Part shown: piece after piece, positions 1-9,880 of the stretch
How positions within the stretch are numbered: position 1 is the stretch's first letter
Layout of the letters: each line of letters opens with the position of its first letter
Source: Liolophura sinensis
Taxonomy: Eukaryota > Mollusca > Polyplacophora > Chitonida > Chitonidae
Reading direction: 5' to 3'
DNA length: 64,000 bases
Assembly: GCF_032854445.1 (NCBI RefSeq)
Contig: NC_088299.1
Span: forward strand, 4,441,001-4,505,000
Position numbers and translations under genes: made by a program
Notes under the pieces: model-generated
The model's input: only the letters and a program-made list of their open reading frames with translations
Database searches by the model: none
Told to the model about the DNA's origin: nothing

Positions 1-57
1 TCTAGTTCAAAATACCAGCCATGTGTCAGTACATGACATTACGTGATATTACATGTG

Positions 58-295
58 TCATTTGAGTAAACCTTGATCAGTGACGTGTAATAAACTGCAA
101 TTGACTTGGGGACGTGTAATTTGCTACTACCTTTGCATTTACATGCGTCATTACACAACATTACCTGTGTCATCCATCACACAACAGTTAGAATAAAACC
201 TTAACTGAGGTAAATTGAAAAGAGGCCGTATTTCACCGGTTACGTGTGACCATTTGCCAACTATCACACTGCCGTCGCTGCTCTGGTTTTTCTCT
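58..295 (-). repeat. dispersed family A, copy 1
   Basis: Read on the minus strand it runs from AACCAGAGCAGCGACGGCAG through TGGTCACACGTAACCGGTGA and ACGGCCTCTTTTCAATTTAC to a TTACACGTCACTGATCA segment. The same order of blocks is found in copies near 10.9, 32.1, 34.1, 55.0, 61.1 and 62.9 kb. No protein coding and no recognised transposon signature. ACATTACATGTGTCATTAC-type repeats are interspersed. Confidence 0.6.
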
Positions 296-299
296 TTAT

Positions 300-470
300 G
301 CTGTACGTTTTAATTATATTACATCACATTGCATGCGTTCTTATATGACATTACATTCCCGCATTCATGTGGTCTCTTCCCCGTGTGGGTTTTCTTCCCG
401 TATGGGGTCACTTCCGGGCATGCTAGCATTACATTACATGTGTCATTACGTGACATTACACATAGAAACC
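300..470 (+). repeat. 22-bp-type repeats enclosing three 18-bp units
   Basis: Irregular CATTACATGTGTCATTACGTGA repeats continue to about 460. Inside them, positions 370-422 hold three tandem 18-bp units; the last (405-422) is GGGTCACTTCCGGGCATG. These match the 18-bp units that code for GSLPGM in the esterase exon at 4273-4362, but here no exon context is seen. Confidence 0.55.
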
Positions 471-706
471 CAACCAGCTGATTTGAATGTAATGGCAGCT
501 TACAGACAATGAAAAAATTTATTGATTTTTAAGGCTGAATAGAAATCCCTGAGTACTTGGATGTTATCAATCAGTGAATACCACGTGCAAGAGCATATCT
601 TGTTGAGCACATAATTTGGTTGTTTACACAATGCATATTTCAGTGACTCTAAGATTACTAACTTGACATTAGCGATTAAGTAGAACTAAACGATGTTCAT
701 AGCATG
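471..706. other. no feature recognised
   Basis: AT-rich sequence with no coding signature or repeat found. I looked here for upstream esterase exons (lipase box GxSxG, GYDxAG) and saw none. Confidence 0.4.
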
Positions 707-831
707 ATATTGGGCACACACGTTATATTGGGCACGCACATTATATTGGGCACACACGTTATATTGGCCACACACGTTATATCGGGCACGCACATTATAT
801 TGGGCACGCACATTATATTGGGCACACAGGT
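707..831 (+). repeat. 18-bp tandem repeat, about 7 copies
   Basis: The unit is GGGCACACACGTTATATT, with ACACGT alternating with GCACAT between units. Head-to-tail and about 90% similar by eye. Unrelated to the 18-bp GSLPGM unit. Confidence 0.85.
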
Positions 832-1016
832 GAAATACCAATAAATGTATTATTGAACAGAAATCAATATCATATCAATAGTAACATTTTTACATCGTTT
901 ACTTATTTCTTTGGGCATGTGGGGCGACTCAGCCAATTGCACCATAATTTAGTCTAACAAATTTACGTATACCATAAATATACCTATCATAAGCTCTCAA
1001 AGGTAAACTGTTATCC
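832..1016. other. spacer between tandem arrays
   Basis: AT-rich non-repetitive sequence; nothing recognised. Confidence 0.4.
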
Positions 1017-3271
1017 TGACTTAGCCCAAGATCTAGCTCACAGCTCTTAGCCAGTGAGGGCTGACTTAGCGCAAGCTCTAGCTCACAGCTCAGCCCAGCT
1101 CACAGCTCCTAGCCCAGCGAGGGCTGAATTTGCGCAAGCTCTAGCTCAGGGCTCTTAGCCCAGCTAGGACTGATGTAGCGTAAGCTCTAGCTCAGAGCTC
1201 TTAGCCCAGCTAGGACTGATGTAGCGTAAGCTCTAGCTTACAGCTCTTAGCTCAGCGAGGGCTGAATTTGCGCAAGCTCTAGCTCACAGCTCTTAGCCCA
1301 GCGAGGGCTGAATTTGCGCAAGCTCTAGCTCACAGCTCTTAGCCCAGCGAGGGCTGAATTTGCGCAAGCTCTAGCTCATAGCTCTTAGCCCAGCGAGGAC
1401 TGATGTAGCGTAAGCTCTAGCTCACAGCTCTTAGCCTAGCGAGGGCTGATTTAGCGCAAGCTCTAGCTCACAGCTCTTAGCCCAGCGAGGGCTGACTTAG
1501 CGCAAGCTCTAGCTCACAGCTCCTAGCCAACGAGGGCTGACTTAGTGCAAGTTCTAGCTCACAGCTCAGCCCAGCTCACAGCTCTTAGCCCAGCGAGGGC
1601 TGAATTTGCGCAAGCTCTAGCTCAGAGCTCTTAATCCAGCGAGGGCTGACTTAGCGCAAGCTCTAGCTCAGAGCTCTTAACCCAGCGAGGACTGATTTAG
1701 CGCAAGCTCTAGCTCACAGCTCTTAGCCCAGCGAGGACTGACGTAGCGTAAGCTCTAGCTCACAGCTCTTAACCCAGCGAGGACTGATTTAGTGCAAGCT
1801 CTAGCTCACAGCTCTTAGCCCAGCGAGGGCTGATTTAGCGCAAGCTCTAGCTCACAGCTCTTAGCCCAGCGAGGACGGATTTAGCGCAAGCTCAAGCTCA
1901 CGGCTCTTAACCCAGCGAGGATTGATTTAGCGCAAGCTCTAGCTCACAGCCCTTAGCCCAGCGAGGGCTGATTTAGCACAAGCTCTAGCCCACAGCTCTT
2001 AGCCCAGCGAAGGCTGATTTAGCGCAAGCTCTAGCTCAGAGCTCTTAGCCCAACGAGGGCTGAATTAGCGTAAGCTCTAGCCCCGGGCTCTTAGCCGTGT
2101 GAGAGCTGGCTTAGCGCAAGCTCTAGCTCAGAGCTCTTAACCCAGCGAGGACTGATTTAGCGCAAGCTCTAGCTCAGAGCTCTTACCCCAGCGAGGACTG
2201 ATTTAGTGCAAGCTCTAGCTCAGAGCTCTTAACCCAGCGAGGGCTGATTTAGCGCAAGCTCTAGCTCACAGCTCTTAACCCAGCGAGGACTGATTTAGCG
2301 CAAGCTCTAGCTCAGAGCTCTTAACCCAGCGAGGACTGATTTAGCGCAAGCTCTAGCTCACAGCTCTTAACCCAGCGAGGACTGATATAGCGCAAGCTCT
2401 AGCTCAGAGCTCTTCGCCCAGCGAGGGCTGATTTAGCGCAAGCTCTAGCTCAGAGCTCTTAGCCCAGCGAGGGGCTGAATTACCGCAAACTCTAGCACAG
2501 TGCCCAACGAGGACTGACCTAACATAAGCTCTATTTGAGAGTTATTAATCAATCGAGAGCTGACTTAGCATAAGCATTAGCACAGAGCTCTTAACCCAGC
2601 GAGGTCTGACATAGCATAAGAGTTTTTAGTCCCGCGAGGTCTGACCTAGTATAAGCTCTAGCAAGGAGCTCTTTGTCCAGCGAGGGTTGACCTCATATAA
2701 ACTCTAGCTCAGCGTTCTTAACCCATCGAGGGTTGACCTAGCATTGGCTCTAGCTCAGATCTGCGTAGCTTAGCGAGGGCTGACCTAGCATAAGCTCTAG
2801 CTCAAAGCTCTTAAACCAGCGAAGGCTTACAGCGCAAGCTCTAGCACGGAGCTCTTAGCCCAGAGAGGACTGATCTGACATAAACTCTAACCCAGAGCTC
2901 TTAACCCAGCGAGGGCTGACCTAGCATAAGAGGACTGACCTAGTATAAGCTATATCTAAGAGTTATTAACCAAGCCAGAACTGACCTAGCATAAGTTGTA
3001 GCTCAGAGCTCTTAACCCAACGAGGGCTGACCTAGCATAAGAGGACTGACCTAGTATAAGCTCTAGCTCAGTGCTCTTAACCCAGCGAGAGCTAACCTAG
3101 TATAAGCTCTAGCTGGGATCTCTTAACCCAAAGAGGGCTGACCTAGCATAAGCTCTAGCCCAGAGCTCTTAACTCAGCGAGGGGTCAGCCAGCATAAGTT
3201 CTATCTCAGACCTCTTAAGCCAGCGAGGGCTGACCTAGCATAAGCTGTAGCTCAGAACTCTTAGTTCAGTG
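1017..3271 (+). repeat. 46-bp satellite-like array, about 49 copies
   Basis: Each 46-bp unit contains AGCTCTAGCTCACAGCTCTT followed by AGCCCAGCGAGGGCTGATTT and AGCGCA. Most units carry three AGCT sites and several a GAGCTC palindrome, so each could fold back locally. Two sub-types are visible: a homogeneous block with GCGCAAG (about 1017-2480) and a more diverged block with GACCTAGCATAAG (about 2500-3271). A few truncated or double units occur near 1085 and 2620. It lies upstream of, or within an intron of, the esterase gene. Confidence 0.92.
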
Positions 3272-3374
3272 AAAACACATGAAAAGCTACTGCGACACAA
3301 ACAGACGTGTGGCTGTAATCTCCTATTGGATATGTAAGTAAAGGGCCACAACTCAGGGGCAGTGTGCATTTATC

Positions 3375-3566
3375 TTGGTTTGTAAACCTAGATCAGTGTA
3401 ACACTGACAGTCACTTACATGTGTCATTACACTTCATTACTTGCGTCATTACACAACATTACATGTTCCATTGCACAACAAAACATGTGCCATTACACAT
3501 TACATGTGTCATTACACAGCATTTCATGTGCAATTACACGACATTACATGTTTCATTACAAGACAT
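3375..3566 (+). repeat. 22-bp tandem repeat (CATTACATGTGT type), left block
   Basis: Irregular repeats of about CATTACACAACATTACATGT plus two bases, starting after a short family-A-like stretch (GTAAACCTAGATCAGTG at about 3381). The array is interrupted by the SINE at 3587-3852 and resumes on its other side. Confidence 0.75.
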
Positions 3567-3586
3567 AATATATATGTTTTTATATA

Positions 3587-3852
3587 TTTATTTATTTATT
3601 TGATTGGTGTTTTACGCCGTCTCGTGAATATTTCACTTACACGTCGGCGGCCAGCATTATGGTGGGAGGAAACCGGGCATTACCTCGGGGGAAACCCGCG
3701 ACCATCCGTAGGTTGCTGGAAGACCTTCCCACGTACGGCCGGAGAGGAAGCCAGCATGAGCTGAACCTGAACTCACTGCGACCGCATTGGTGAGAGGCTC
3801 CTGGGTCATTACGCTGCGCTAGTGCGCTAACCAATTGAGCCACGGAGGCCCC
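3587..3852 (-). mobile_element. SINE-I, full length
   Basis: On the minus strand it begins GGGGCCTCCGTGGCTCAATT, a tRNA-like head with an A-box (TGGCTCAATTGG) and a degenerate B-box (GTGAGTTCAGGTTC). The body (CTTCCTCTCCGGCCGTACGT, then GGTTTCCTCCCACCATAATG) follows, with the tail ATATTCACGAGACGGCGTAA and (AAAT)n at 3587-3601. Structure fits a molluscan tRNA-derived SINE with a Meta-type core. It is inserted inside the 22-bp array, so it is younger than the array. Target duplication is not clear. Confidence 0.88.
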
Positions 3853-3861
3853 TGTATATTT

Positions 3862-4112
3862 TTACATGACACTACTTGTGTCATTAGATGACATTACATG
3901 TGACATTACACGACCTTACATATGTTATTACATAACACTGTTAGTTATTCCATGACATTACATGTGTTATTACATGACATTACATGTGTTATTGCATGAC
4001 ATGACACGCGAAATTACACGATGTTACATGTGTCATTACATGGCATTACTTGTTGCTGCATGGCATTATATAGGTCATAACATGACATTACATGTGTCAT
4101 TACATGACTCCA
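3862..4112 (+). repeat. 22-bp tandem repeat, right block
   Basis: Continuation of the CATTACATGTGTTATTACATGA repeats after the SINE, ending about 145 bases before the esterase exon at 4259. The stretch 4113-4258 is unique and ends in the splice acceptor. Confidence 0.75.
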
Positions 4113-4258
4113 GATCCCCATATCGGTGTTTGTCAATTTCATTTAACCCACTGGACATTCAGAAATTGTTTCTAGGTGTAATCTAGCTGTTCTTGTTGCC
4201 TCTCGCTAGTTAGGAAATACTTTGGTAATATTTTGCTGTCCACATTTGTCACATACAG

Positions 4259-4438
4259 GGCTTGGGGGCTCAGGTAGTCTCCCTGGTATCGGGTCTCTAC
4301 CGGGCATGGGGTCTCTTCCGGGTATGGGGTCTCTCCCCGGTATGGGGTCACTTCCGGGTATGACAGGATCGGGAGCCCATAGTCTGGACACCATCGGATA
4401 TGCCTACATCCCAACAGGCTGTGTTGCGAAGGGAACAG
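4259..4438 (+). CDS. esterase exon with GSLPGM repeats and SLDTIGYAYIPTGC block
   Basis: First exon of the gene visible here. The acceptor is the CATACAG ending at 4258, after a pyrimidine-rich stretch; a second AG at 4272-4273 is in the same phase and cannot be excluded. The exon begins with two bases of a split codon. Positions 4273-4362 are five 18-bp units coding GSLPGI then four GSLPGM. The conserved SLDTIGYAYIPTGC block follows, then VAKGT and a split codon (donor G|GTATCT at 4439). Low-complexity repeats are not typical of this enzyme family and may form a linker or loop. Confidence 0.8.
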
Positions 4439-7192
4439 GTATCTAAAACTTTGTACCGATTATGTTGCCATTAATGACTGACTGACTAAATAAATGAATG
4501 AATGGATCAATTAATGAAATGTTCTAAAATGAACTCATAAACAGCGTTTTGGGCTCTATGGTTGAATGCTAGTCAGCGGTTTGTCCATTTATATATTTCC
4601 TTACAATAAAAAATAGTGCTAGTAGAATTGTGAATCCAACTGGATATCTCTGCACAAATAATCTGCACGAAAACGTCACCCTATTTTCGTGTCCAAGGTG
4701 GGCCCATGAGATTAGTTGCCCAGTTATAGGGCTGCGGCTCCATGTCAGGAGGTTTGTTAAGCTCCTGTGTACGTCGGTGGTTTGCTCTTACGATAAGAAT
4801 AATCGCTGTGACATGTTAACTCTTCTTGAGTATACACGAATACTTAAATCTTAATGGGAAAAAAAAACTGAAAAATATATCTGACCTACACGGTATTTAT
4901 TGCTACATATGGTTTGTTTATTTATCTATTTGTAGGTCTATGTGTATTTCTTTATATTTGTATAAGACTTGAATCACGTAGGCGTTTTTTTCCTATCATC
5001 CTTATTAAAACAAATAAATAATTAAATTTAATCCAATCGATGTAACTGAGCTATGTAGTGTTTTTATGGTGTAATTTAGATTAATAGAAAGTTTTTAATA
5101 AAGAAGATTCCAAATGTTGATCGCTGTATAACATTTATTTTGTACATAGAGAAAATTGAATTGTAATATTGTATATTGCATGTAACTATATGTATGTGTA
5201 AACTGTAATTCATCAGTTCTTGTTCAACTTATGAAGTCCCACTTTCAGCATGTAAACTTCACTTTGCGTTCCATGGCTGTAAACAAGGAAGGTTAGTATT
5301 CATCAACTGAGAGAAATTAACGGTTTTCCTGTTGAATTAATTCATTTTCGTGGTTTTTCTCACAGTTTTGTACCCTTATATTATAAATGTATAATAGCCG
5401 TATTTTTACTCATACCAATGGTTACATACATGCCAGTTACGTGTTTTACCATCTCACGTCACGTTAGTGGTTCAGTAGTTAGAACCTTCGCCTCGAATCG
5501 AGATATGGAATCGAAAATGGGTCGGGTCATAACAACGACTAAGTAAATGTTATTTTGCTGCCTCGCTTGTCGCTAAGTGCTGAGAGGTTTGATCAAGAAC
5601 ACAGGACTGGACGGCTCGGTGTATCATGTGACTGAGCAGGGTGTAACGTTTCGTGTTTTCGGCAGCACTTTGGCGGCATGGACTCGCATTGCTGCAAGAA
5701 GACACTGTTACATAGAAAACCGCCGACGTAAAGCATTTCTTGGAACATTGATGGCCTAACTGCACCATTATTAAACTCACGCTCGCAGATATACATGGGG
5801 TCATTCCTTTAAAGAAAATAATTGTCGCATTATTATTTGTCGGATGGATGATTATTTTTAATAAACAATAATTTAGGCTGGAGGGCATTATGCCCATAAT
5901 GTTGGTCGAATTCAAGAGTTTCAAATTTGTAGAGGCTTGTCCTTACATGTAACTTGATGTATAACAATAAAATATCAAATTTCTTGGAATGTAGAGATTC
6001 GGCGATGTGGTCCCTATAAAACTCTGTTTCAGAGAGGCCATTAAAGATGTCTTTGCAAAACATGCTGGGTATAATGAAGTCGCCGAGCTAAATAACATCA
6101 TAATGATCTACCCGCAAGCAATTGCTGACATGATTGGTGGAAATCCTAACGGCTGCTGGGATTGGTGGGGCTACGCCGGAAGTAATTACGGTAAAGTTCC
6201 TGATGTACCTCGTTTTTGTCTGTCTTTATTGTCTCGTTTGTCGTATTTGTTTGCTCAAGGTATTGGTGTAATGATTTTGAAATTGGCTGTGCCCTGTATA
6301 CATTTACGAGGTCAAAAAGTTTCCATTTAGAACATTCTTTTTTTTCCAAACTTTGATTTGTTTATATACAACTAACATAAGCCCACATGTTGCCGGCAAA
6401 ATGAATCATGAATCAAAAAAATAACTGATATTACAATATTTCCACACAAGGTTGCTTGTGTACTCTCCTCTCCTGGCATGACATACGTGCCACCATGCCA
6501 AAAACTCCGATCCGACCAGTGCTTATCCTTTCCTCTGGTATGGAAGCCCCTATCAGGTTTTTGACTACAGATGTCGCATGTTTTCGTTTCCATATCTCGC
6601 TGCGGCTTTACATTTTGAGATTTATCATACACCTGGCAAAGGTGGATGGTTTACCGACAAATTTTAAAAACTAAGGGCCCTTTACAGTTGACCCTACATC
6701 CATAACTACAGCCTCAGGTAAAATTTGTATTTCTTTGATTGGTGTTTTATACTATTCTCGATAATATTTCACGTATACGACGACGACGTCGCCCGCCTCT
6801 GTAGCTCCTGTTCGCGGGACCTTGGTGAAATAAAGCGGTCGACGACAGCCGTGGAGCTGTTCGGCTCAATCTACATTTTGAGGTGGACCTCTGTTCTTTC
6901 GCCAATATGGCGTGCTGCAAAACTCTACATCGTGGAAAAGTTCGTCAGTAACTCTCCACAGGGCGGTGGTTTACTCCAGGAACGTTAAACATATGTTATA
7001 ATCAATCATTCAAGCTATCAGTCAGTCAACCTTCTCGATCAACGCAGCTTGGTGAAGAAACAATCTGTTAGGCTTACATACACACAAATAAATAAAAATA
7101 TATGTACATTCAAATCGCATTTCTTTCTAGATACCAAAAACGGTGTGCAAATGAAGTTTGTGAAAAGCATTTTGGACAGACTCACTGGGTAG
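4259..7192 (+). CDS. PHB depolymerase-like esterase, 3' part of gene (4 exons)
   Basis: Joined exons 4259-4438, 5249-5291, 6033-6190 and 7131-7192 give 443 nt: two bases completing a codon from an unseen upstream exon, 146 codons and TAG. All introns (810, 741 and 940 bp) are GT-AG and the frame is intact at each junction. The peptide reads, in order: five GSLPGM-type hexapeptides, SLDTIGYAYIPTGC, CKLHFAFHGCKQG, AGYNEVAELNNIIMIYPQA, NPNGCWDWWGYAGSNY and DTKNGVQMKFVKSILDRLTG. The HGC, NNII-x-x-YPQ and GCWDWWGY blocks are hallmarks of the C-terminal half of the PHB depolymerase esterase family (alpha/beta hydrolases, usually secreted, that hydrolyse polyhydroxybutyrate or related polyesters). 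The lipase-box serine, aspartate and histidine of the triad lie N-terminal to this part in the family and are not in the window, so activity cannot be judged. No stop or frameshift is seen, which argues against a pseudogene. The hexapeptide tract is unusual. The substrate in an animal (dietary or bacterial polyester) is inference. Confidence 0.85.
4273..4362 (+). repeat. 18-bp coding tandem repeat (GSLPG[MI] x5)
   Basis: Five in-frame 18-bp units, the third being GGGTCTCTTCCGGGTATG. Differences between units are mostly at third positions (CTA/CTT/CTC, CCG/CCC, GGC/GGT), which suggests the peptide repeat is maintained. Confidence 0.85.
5249..5291 (+). CDS. esterase micro-exon, CKLHFAFHGCKQG block
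   Basis: A 43-nt exon between CTTTCAG (ending 5248) and donor GTTAGT (5292). With the G carried over from the previous exon it reads A-CKLHFAFHGCKQG, and its last two bases AG join the A at 6033 to make Arg. The HGC motif is the family signature; from memory, in the fungal PHB depolymerase this cysteine sits near the oxyanion hole. The exon is short, but the exact motif plus two matching phases makes it secure. Confidence 0.85.
5457..5760 (+). mobile_element. SINE-II copy in esterase intron 2
   Basis: A tRNA-like head (AGTGGTTCAGTAGTTAGAAC, then GAATCGAAAATGGG as B-box) and a core shared with copies at 35.2 and 55.6 kb: GCCTCGCTTGTCGCTAAGTG, GCACTTTGGCGGCATGGACT, GCTGCAAGAAGACACTG. The usual TTAAGTACGACGTTAAACCCC tail is missing or decayed. 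It lies wholly in intron 2 (5292-6032). Confidence 0.65.
6033..6190 (+). CDS. esterase exon, AGYNEVAELNNIIMIYPQA and GCWDWWGY blocks
   Basis: The acceptor is CTCTGTTTCAG ending at 6032 and the donor is G|GTAAAG at 6191. The exon codes R(split)-EAIKDVFAKHAGYNEVAEL, then NNIIMIYPQA, a short variable loop (IADMIGG) and NPNGCWDWWGYAGSNY. The tryptophan-rich GCWDWWGY motif is the most diagnostic stretch of the family. An in-frame GTG/ATG lies a few codons before the acceptor but inside the intron. Confidence 0.88.
6727..6990 (-). mobile_element. SINE-I-related fragments in esterase intron 3
   Basis: 6733-6795 matches the SINE-I tail and core in minus orientation (TTTGATTGGTGTTTTATACT, TATTTCACGTATACGACGAC). 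6905-6986 carries GTGGAAAAGTTCGTCAGTAA then GGGCGGTGGTTTACTCC in plus orientation, a core variant also seen at 16.4, 40.0 and 60.8 kb. Probably two old, opposed fragments. Confidence 0.55.
7131..7192 (+). CDS. esterase terminal exon with stop codon
   Basis: The acceptor is TTTCTTTCTAG ending at 7130. The first two bases AT complete a GAT codon with the G at 6190. The exon then reads TKNGVQMKFVKSILDRLTG and TAG (7190-7192). A 'TK-x-G-x-QM' segment followed by a short amphipathic helix and an immediate stop is how members of this family normally end, so the C-terminus is complete. Confidence 0.85.
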
Positions 7193-7297
7193 CTGGAAAA
7201 TCCTGTATTAGACCTGAATTTTAACCACATGCATGTAGAAAGGCAGATAGGAATATACGTACATAGAATATACGTCACTGTTGAGTCAAAATGTGGA

Positions 7298-7303
7298 AAT
7301 AAA
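7298..7303 (+). promoter_or_regulatory. candidate polyadenylation signal of the esterase gene
   Basis: AATAAA lies 106 bases after the esterase stop codon, the first canonical hexamer in a sensible position downstream. It implies a 3' UTR of about 125-140 nt. AATAAA also occurs earlier on this strand at 7088-7093, but that copy is inside intron 3. Confidence 0.5.
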
Positions 7304-7319
7304 TACTTCACGCAGAGTA

Positions 7320-7807
7320 TATGATGTTTGTTAATCTGTTTTAGTGAGGAATCTAGGTGTCGAAACAGACATTCGTATTTTTGACAGAGGTCGAGAATAA
7401 TGTACGTTTTCAGTGATACCGGAAAGTCGCATGGAATGTTCCAGAAGCATCATAGGCCTGTGTCACATTGCACAATTCCTATACAGTCAAGTCTGAAATG
7501 TGGACAAAAACCAACATGAAATAAGTATAGGAAGAACGAATGCATAATATTTGTGTTGATGCTTTTTCTTATAGCTGTATCAGTTTGTTACCGTTCCAGA
7601 TACTGTGCTGTAGTACAAGTTATGGAGAAGCCGACATTTCTTTTGGCTGACGGAAAGTTCTTAAAATTCGAAACTATAAATAATTCGTAACCAAGTGAAA
7701 ACAGAACTAATTCGTCAATTCTGGCTAACGTTGGTTGAAGGCCACTTAAGACGGTGTGCGCATGTCTGTACGTCAGTGACACGTTGGGAAGTTCCTGAAT
7801 AACTTTC
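7320..7807. other. downstream flank of the esterase gene, nothing firm
   Basis: A short stretch at 7357-7395 (GTGTCGAAACAGACATTCG) resembles the start of dispersed family D. A 73-codon minus-strand open frame (7588-7809) has no recognisable motif. No other gene signal. Confidence 0.3.
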
Positions 7808-8015
7808 AAAATTTATTTATTTATTTATTTGATTGGTGTTTTACGTCGTACTCAAGAATATTTCACTCGTACGATGGCAGCCAGGATCGATAGTGGGAGG
7901 AAACCGGGCAGAGCCCACAGGACATCCACAACCATCCGCAGGTTGTTGCTAGACCTTCACACTTACGGTCGGAGAGGAAGTCAGCATGAGCCTTTCCAAA
8001 CTGAGTTCGCTGTTT
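7808..8015 (-). mobile_element. SINE-I, 5'-truncated
   Basis: (ATTT)n tail at 7812-7830, then TTGATTGGTGTTTTACGTCG, GGTGG-type core (GTGGGAGGAAACCGGGCAGA) and TTACGGTCGGAGAGGAAGTC. Similarity stops near 8010, so the tRNA-like head is missing. Confidence 0.8.
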
Positions 8016-9295
8016 ACCATGGCTCACTCCGATTTCGCCCACGCATGAAAATGACCGCCTTCGATTGAATGAAAACTTCGTTACTCACAATCAAATGGAA
8101 AAGAAAATGTGAAAGTATCTTATATTTGTTACACACAAACCACAATTGAAGTAACGAAATGTTTAATTCTGTATAGGCCTATACTGATGCGATGATTCGT
8201 TTTTCGACAGCCTGTTATAATTGGTACACTAAAAAAAAACATTGCCTTAATTCTTTCCTTGTTATTGCTTGGTCAGTATTTTGCGACTACATGGGGCTCC
8301 AGATGACATTTACGTAGGCGTTAGATAATTATTTATGACCAGACAGACGATGGTTGGTTTGGTTAAGGCTTTGCGAGTTTTCGAAGGGAAAAATCTGGGT
8401 GAATAGCAGTATGGTGCCAAAGTCAGCAATGTCAGACCGAATGACCCTGGGTATTTTTAAAGAGAGGGAGAGAGGGAGGGAAGAATCCGACATTTTAAGA
8501 GGGGAGGTCTGGGATATCTCCAACGAAACATCAACGGAACGGTAAACGAAACCGACTAAGATATAAAGCTTGAGGCCTTGGATGACGTCACGGTAACAAC
8601 CTGTTAGGATTCCCCAAGCTGCTCCGTGACATGTGGAATGTGGCAGATACAGTCTGGTGAATATACCGCGGAGTTATCGCCCAGCCGAACTTGCTGAACT
8701 CGGTCAATGGCAGCGCAATAAGAAAACTTGGCAGTTCATAAATCTAATCCCGTCCGTATAGTAGTTTCGAGAAATTGGTAAAGCGGGTGGCGGATTTTAA
8801 CTTACAGAGCATGGGAATCGAGTTACCGGCCTTGGGAGATGTGTTTAAAAATATCAGTGTTCACTTATATTTAGAAGTTTGTCGTTTTCCTGTAAGCTGG
8901 TCTCCCCCCCCCCCCCACACTGCCCGCTTCCCCTACCCCCTCCACCCCTTCCCTCCCCCCGTCCTCACCCGAAAGCTTCATTAGTGCTCAGATGAAGTAT
9001 GTCATAATGACAACACACAGGAGAATGTGACTGATAATGATTCTGAAGGAAAACAGAGCATGCTCAAACAGCTAACGTGTTTGATGGAGTAAGAAATAGC
9101 TCTGGCAGGTGTCCATTGATAACCAAGATGAATGGTTCAGTCAACATCACTTTTAGAAGTGACGTTCGTACACGTTAGCCAGTTCAATAAAACCAGAGTA
9201 AACCATATAGGCGTATGCAAATACGTCAGAATCCGACATATTTGAATTTTAAGAAATCTACATGCTTTTAACTTTTTTTGGCCATCAGGTTGTCT
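8016..9295. other. no gene recognised; polypyrimidine tract
   Basis: Mostly unique AT-rich sequence. 8904-8962 is a C-rich tract starting with 13 consecutive C. 8461-8500 is purine-rich (GAGAGGGAGAGAGGGAGGGA). No exon or repeat family recognised. Confidence 0.4.
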
Positions 9296-9395
9296 TGAAT
9301 TCAATCTTCTAGAGCATTCCTTGCGGCTTTCCATCATCGTTGAAAATTGTTCATTGCTTCTCTTTGCATGGATCCGTCCTTATTTCTTACTCAGC
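9296..9395 (-). repeat. dispersed family D, fragment
   Basis: Contains CTTGCGGCTTTCCATCATCG and TTCATTGCTTCTCTTTGCAT, matching the minus-strand reading of family D (compare 16.74-16.96 kb and 59.84-59.96 kb). Confidence 0.5.
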
Positions 9396-9439
9396 GGCAC
9401 ACCTAATCGACACTAATCTCATCTGACTCCATTGACCGA

Positions 9440-9880
9440 ATCATGGGGTTTAGACTATCAGTAGTTGACCCTGATAGATTCAGTCACTGTCAACCCCGTA
9501 GCGACGTTTTGCTTGTTGAATATACAGACCATTCAGTCCCTGTCAACTGAATCGTGAGTGTTTGACCACTAGATACATATACGACATCATTAGACTGCTT
9601 CTGTCAACCGAATCGTACGTTTTTGATCTGAAGACCTACATGGAGGTACGCGACATTGGTATCGATTCAGTCTGTCACTGAACCAAGTCGTGAGGTTTTG
9701 ATCCTTGAACACTAAGGCGACATCGTTAGATTCAGTCAACTGTTTCGTGATATTTTAATCAGCAGGTAGATTCAGCTTTAGCCTATTGAGTCGTGATGTT
9801 TTCATAAGTAAGCACAGAGACGACCTTAGTAGATTCAGTCTCTGTCCTGATGTGTGGATCAGCGAAAACAAGAAGATGTT
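9440..9880 (+). repeat. degenerate flank of the 51-bp array
   Basis: Recurrent GATTCAGTC...CTGTCAACTGA...GTCGTGA...TTTTGAT blocks at irregular spacing (50-70 bp). These look like old, diverged units on the left side of the homogeneous array. Confidence 0.6.

Noticed and set aside
1017-3271. CRISPR-like regular array
   Set aside because: Units are directly contiguous with no unique spacers, and the DNA is clearly eukaryotic.
3780-3852. True tRNA gene
   Set aside because: A- and B-box-like segments belong to the SINE-I head, which continues into the SINE body and repeats through the window; no proper tRNA fold or anticodon arm.
4732-4765. A GLRLHV-coding stretch after ATAG that could pass as the next esterase exon
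   Set aside because: It lacks the FHGC motif and does not lead in frame to the 6033 exon. The 5249-5291 exon has the exact motif and both splice phases.
7588-7809. 73-codon minus-strand frame
   Set aside because: Balanced composition but no motif, splice sites or conservation evidence.
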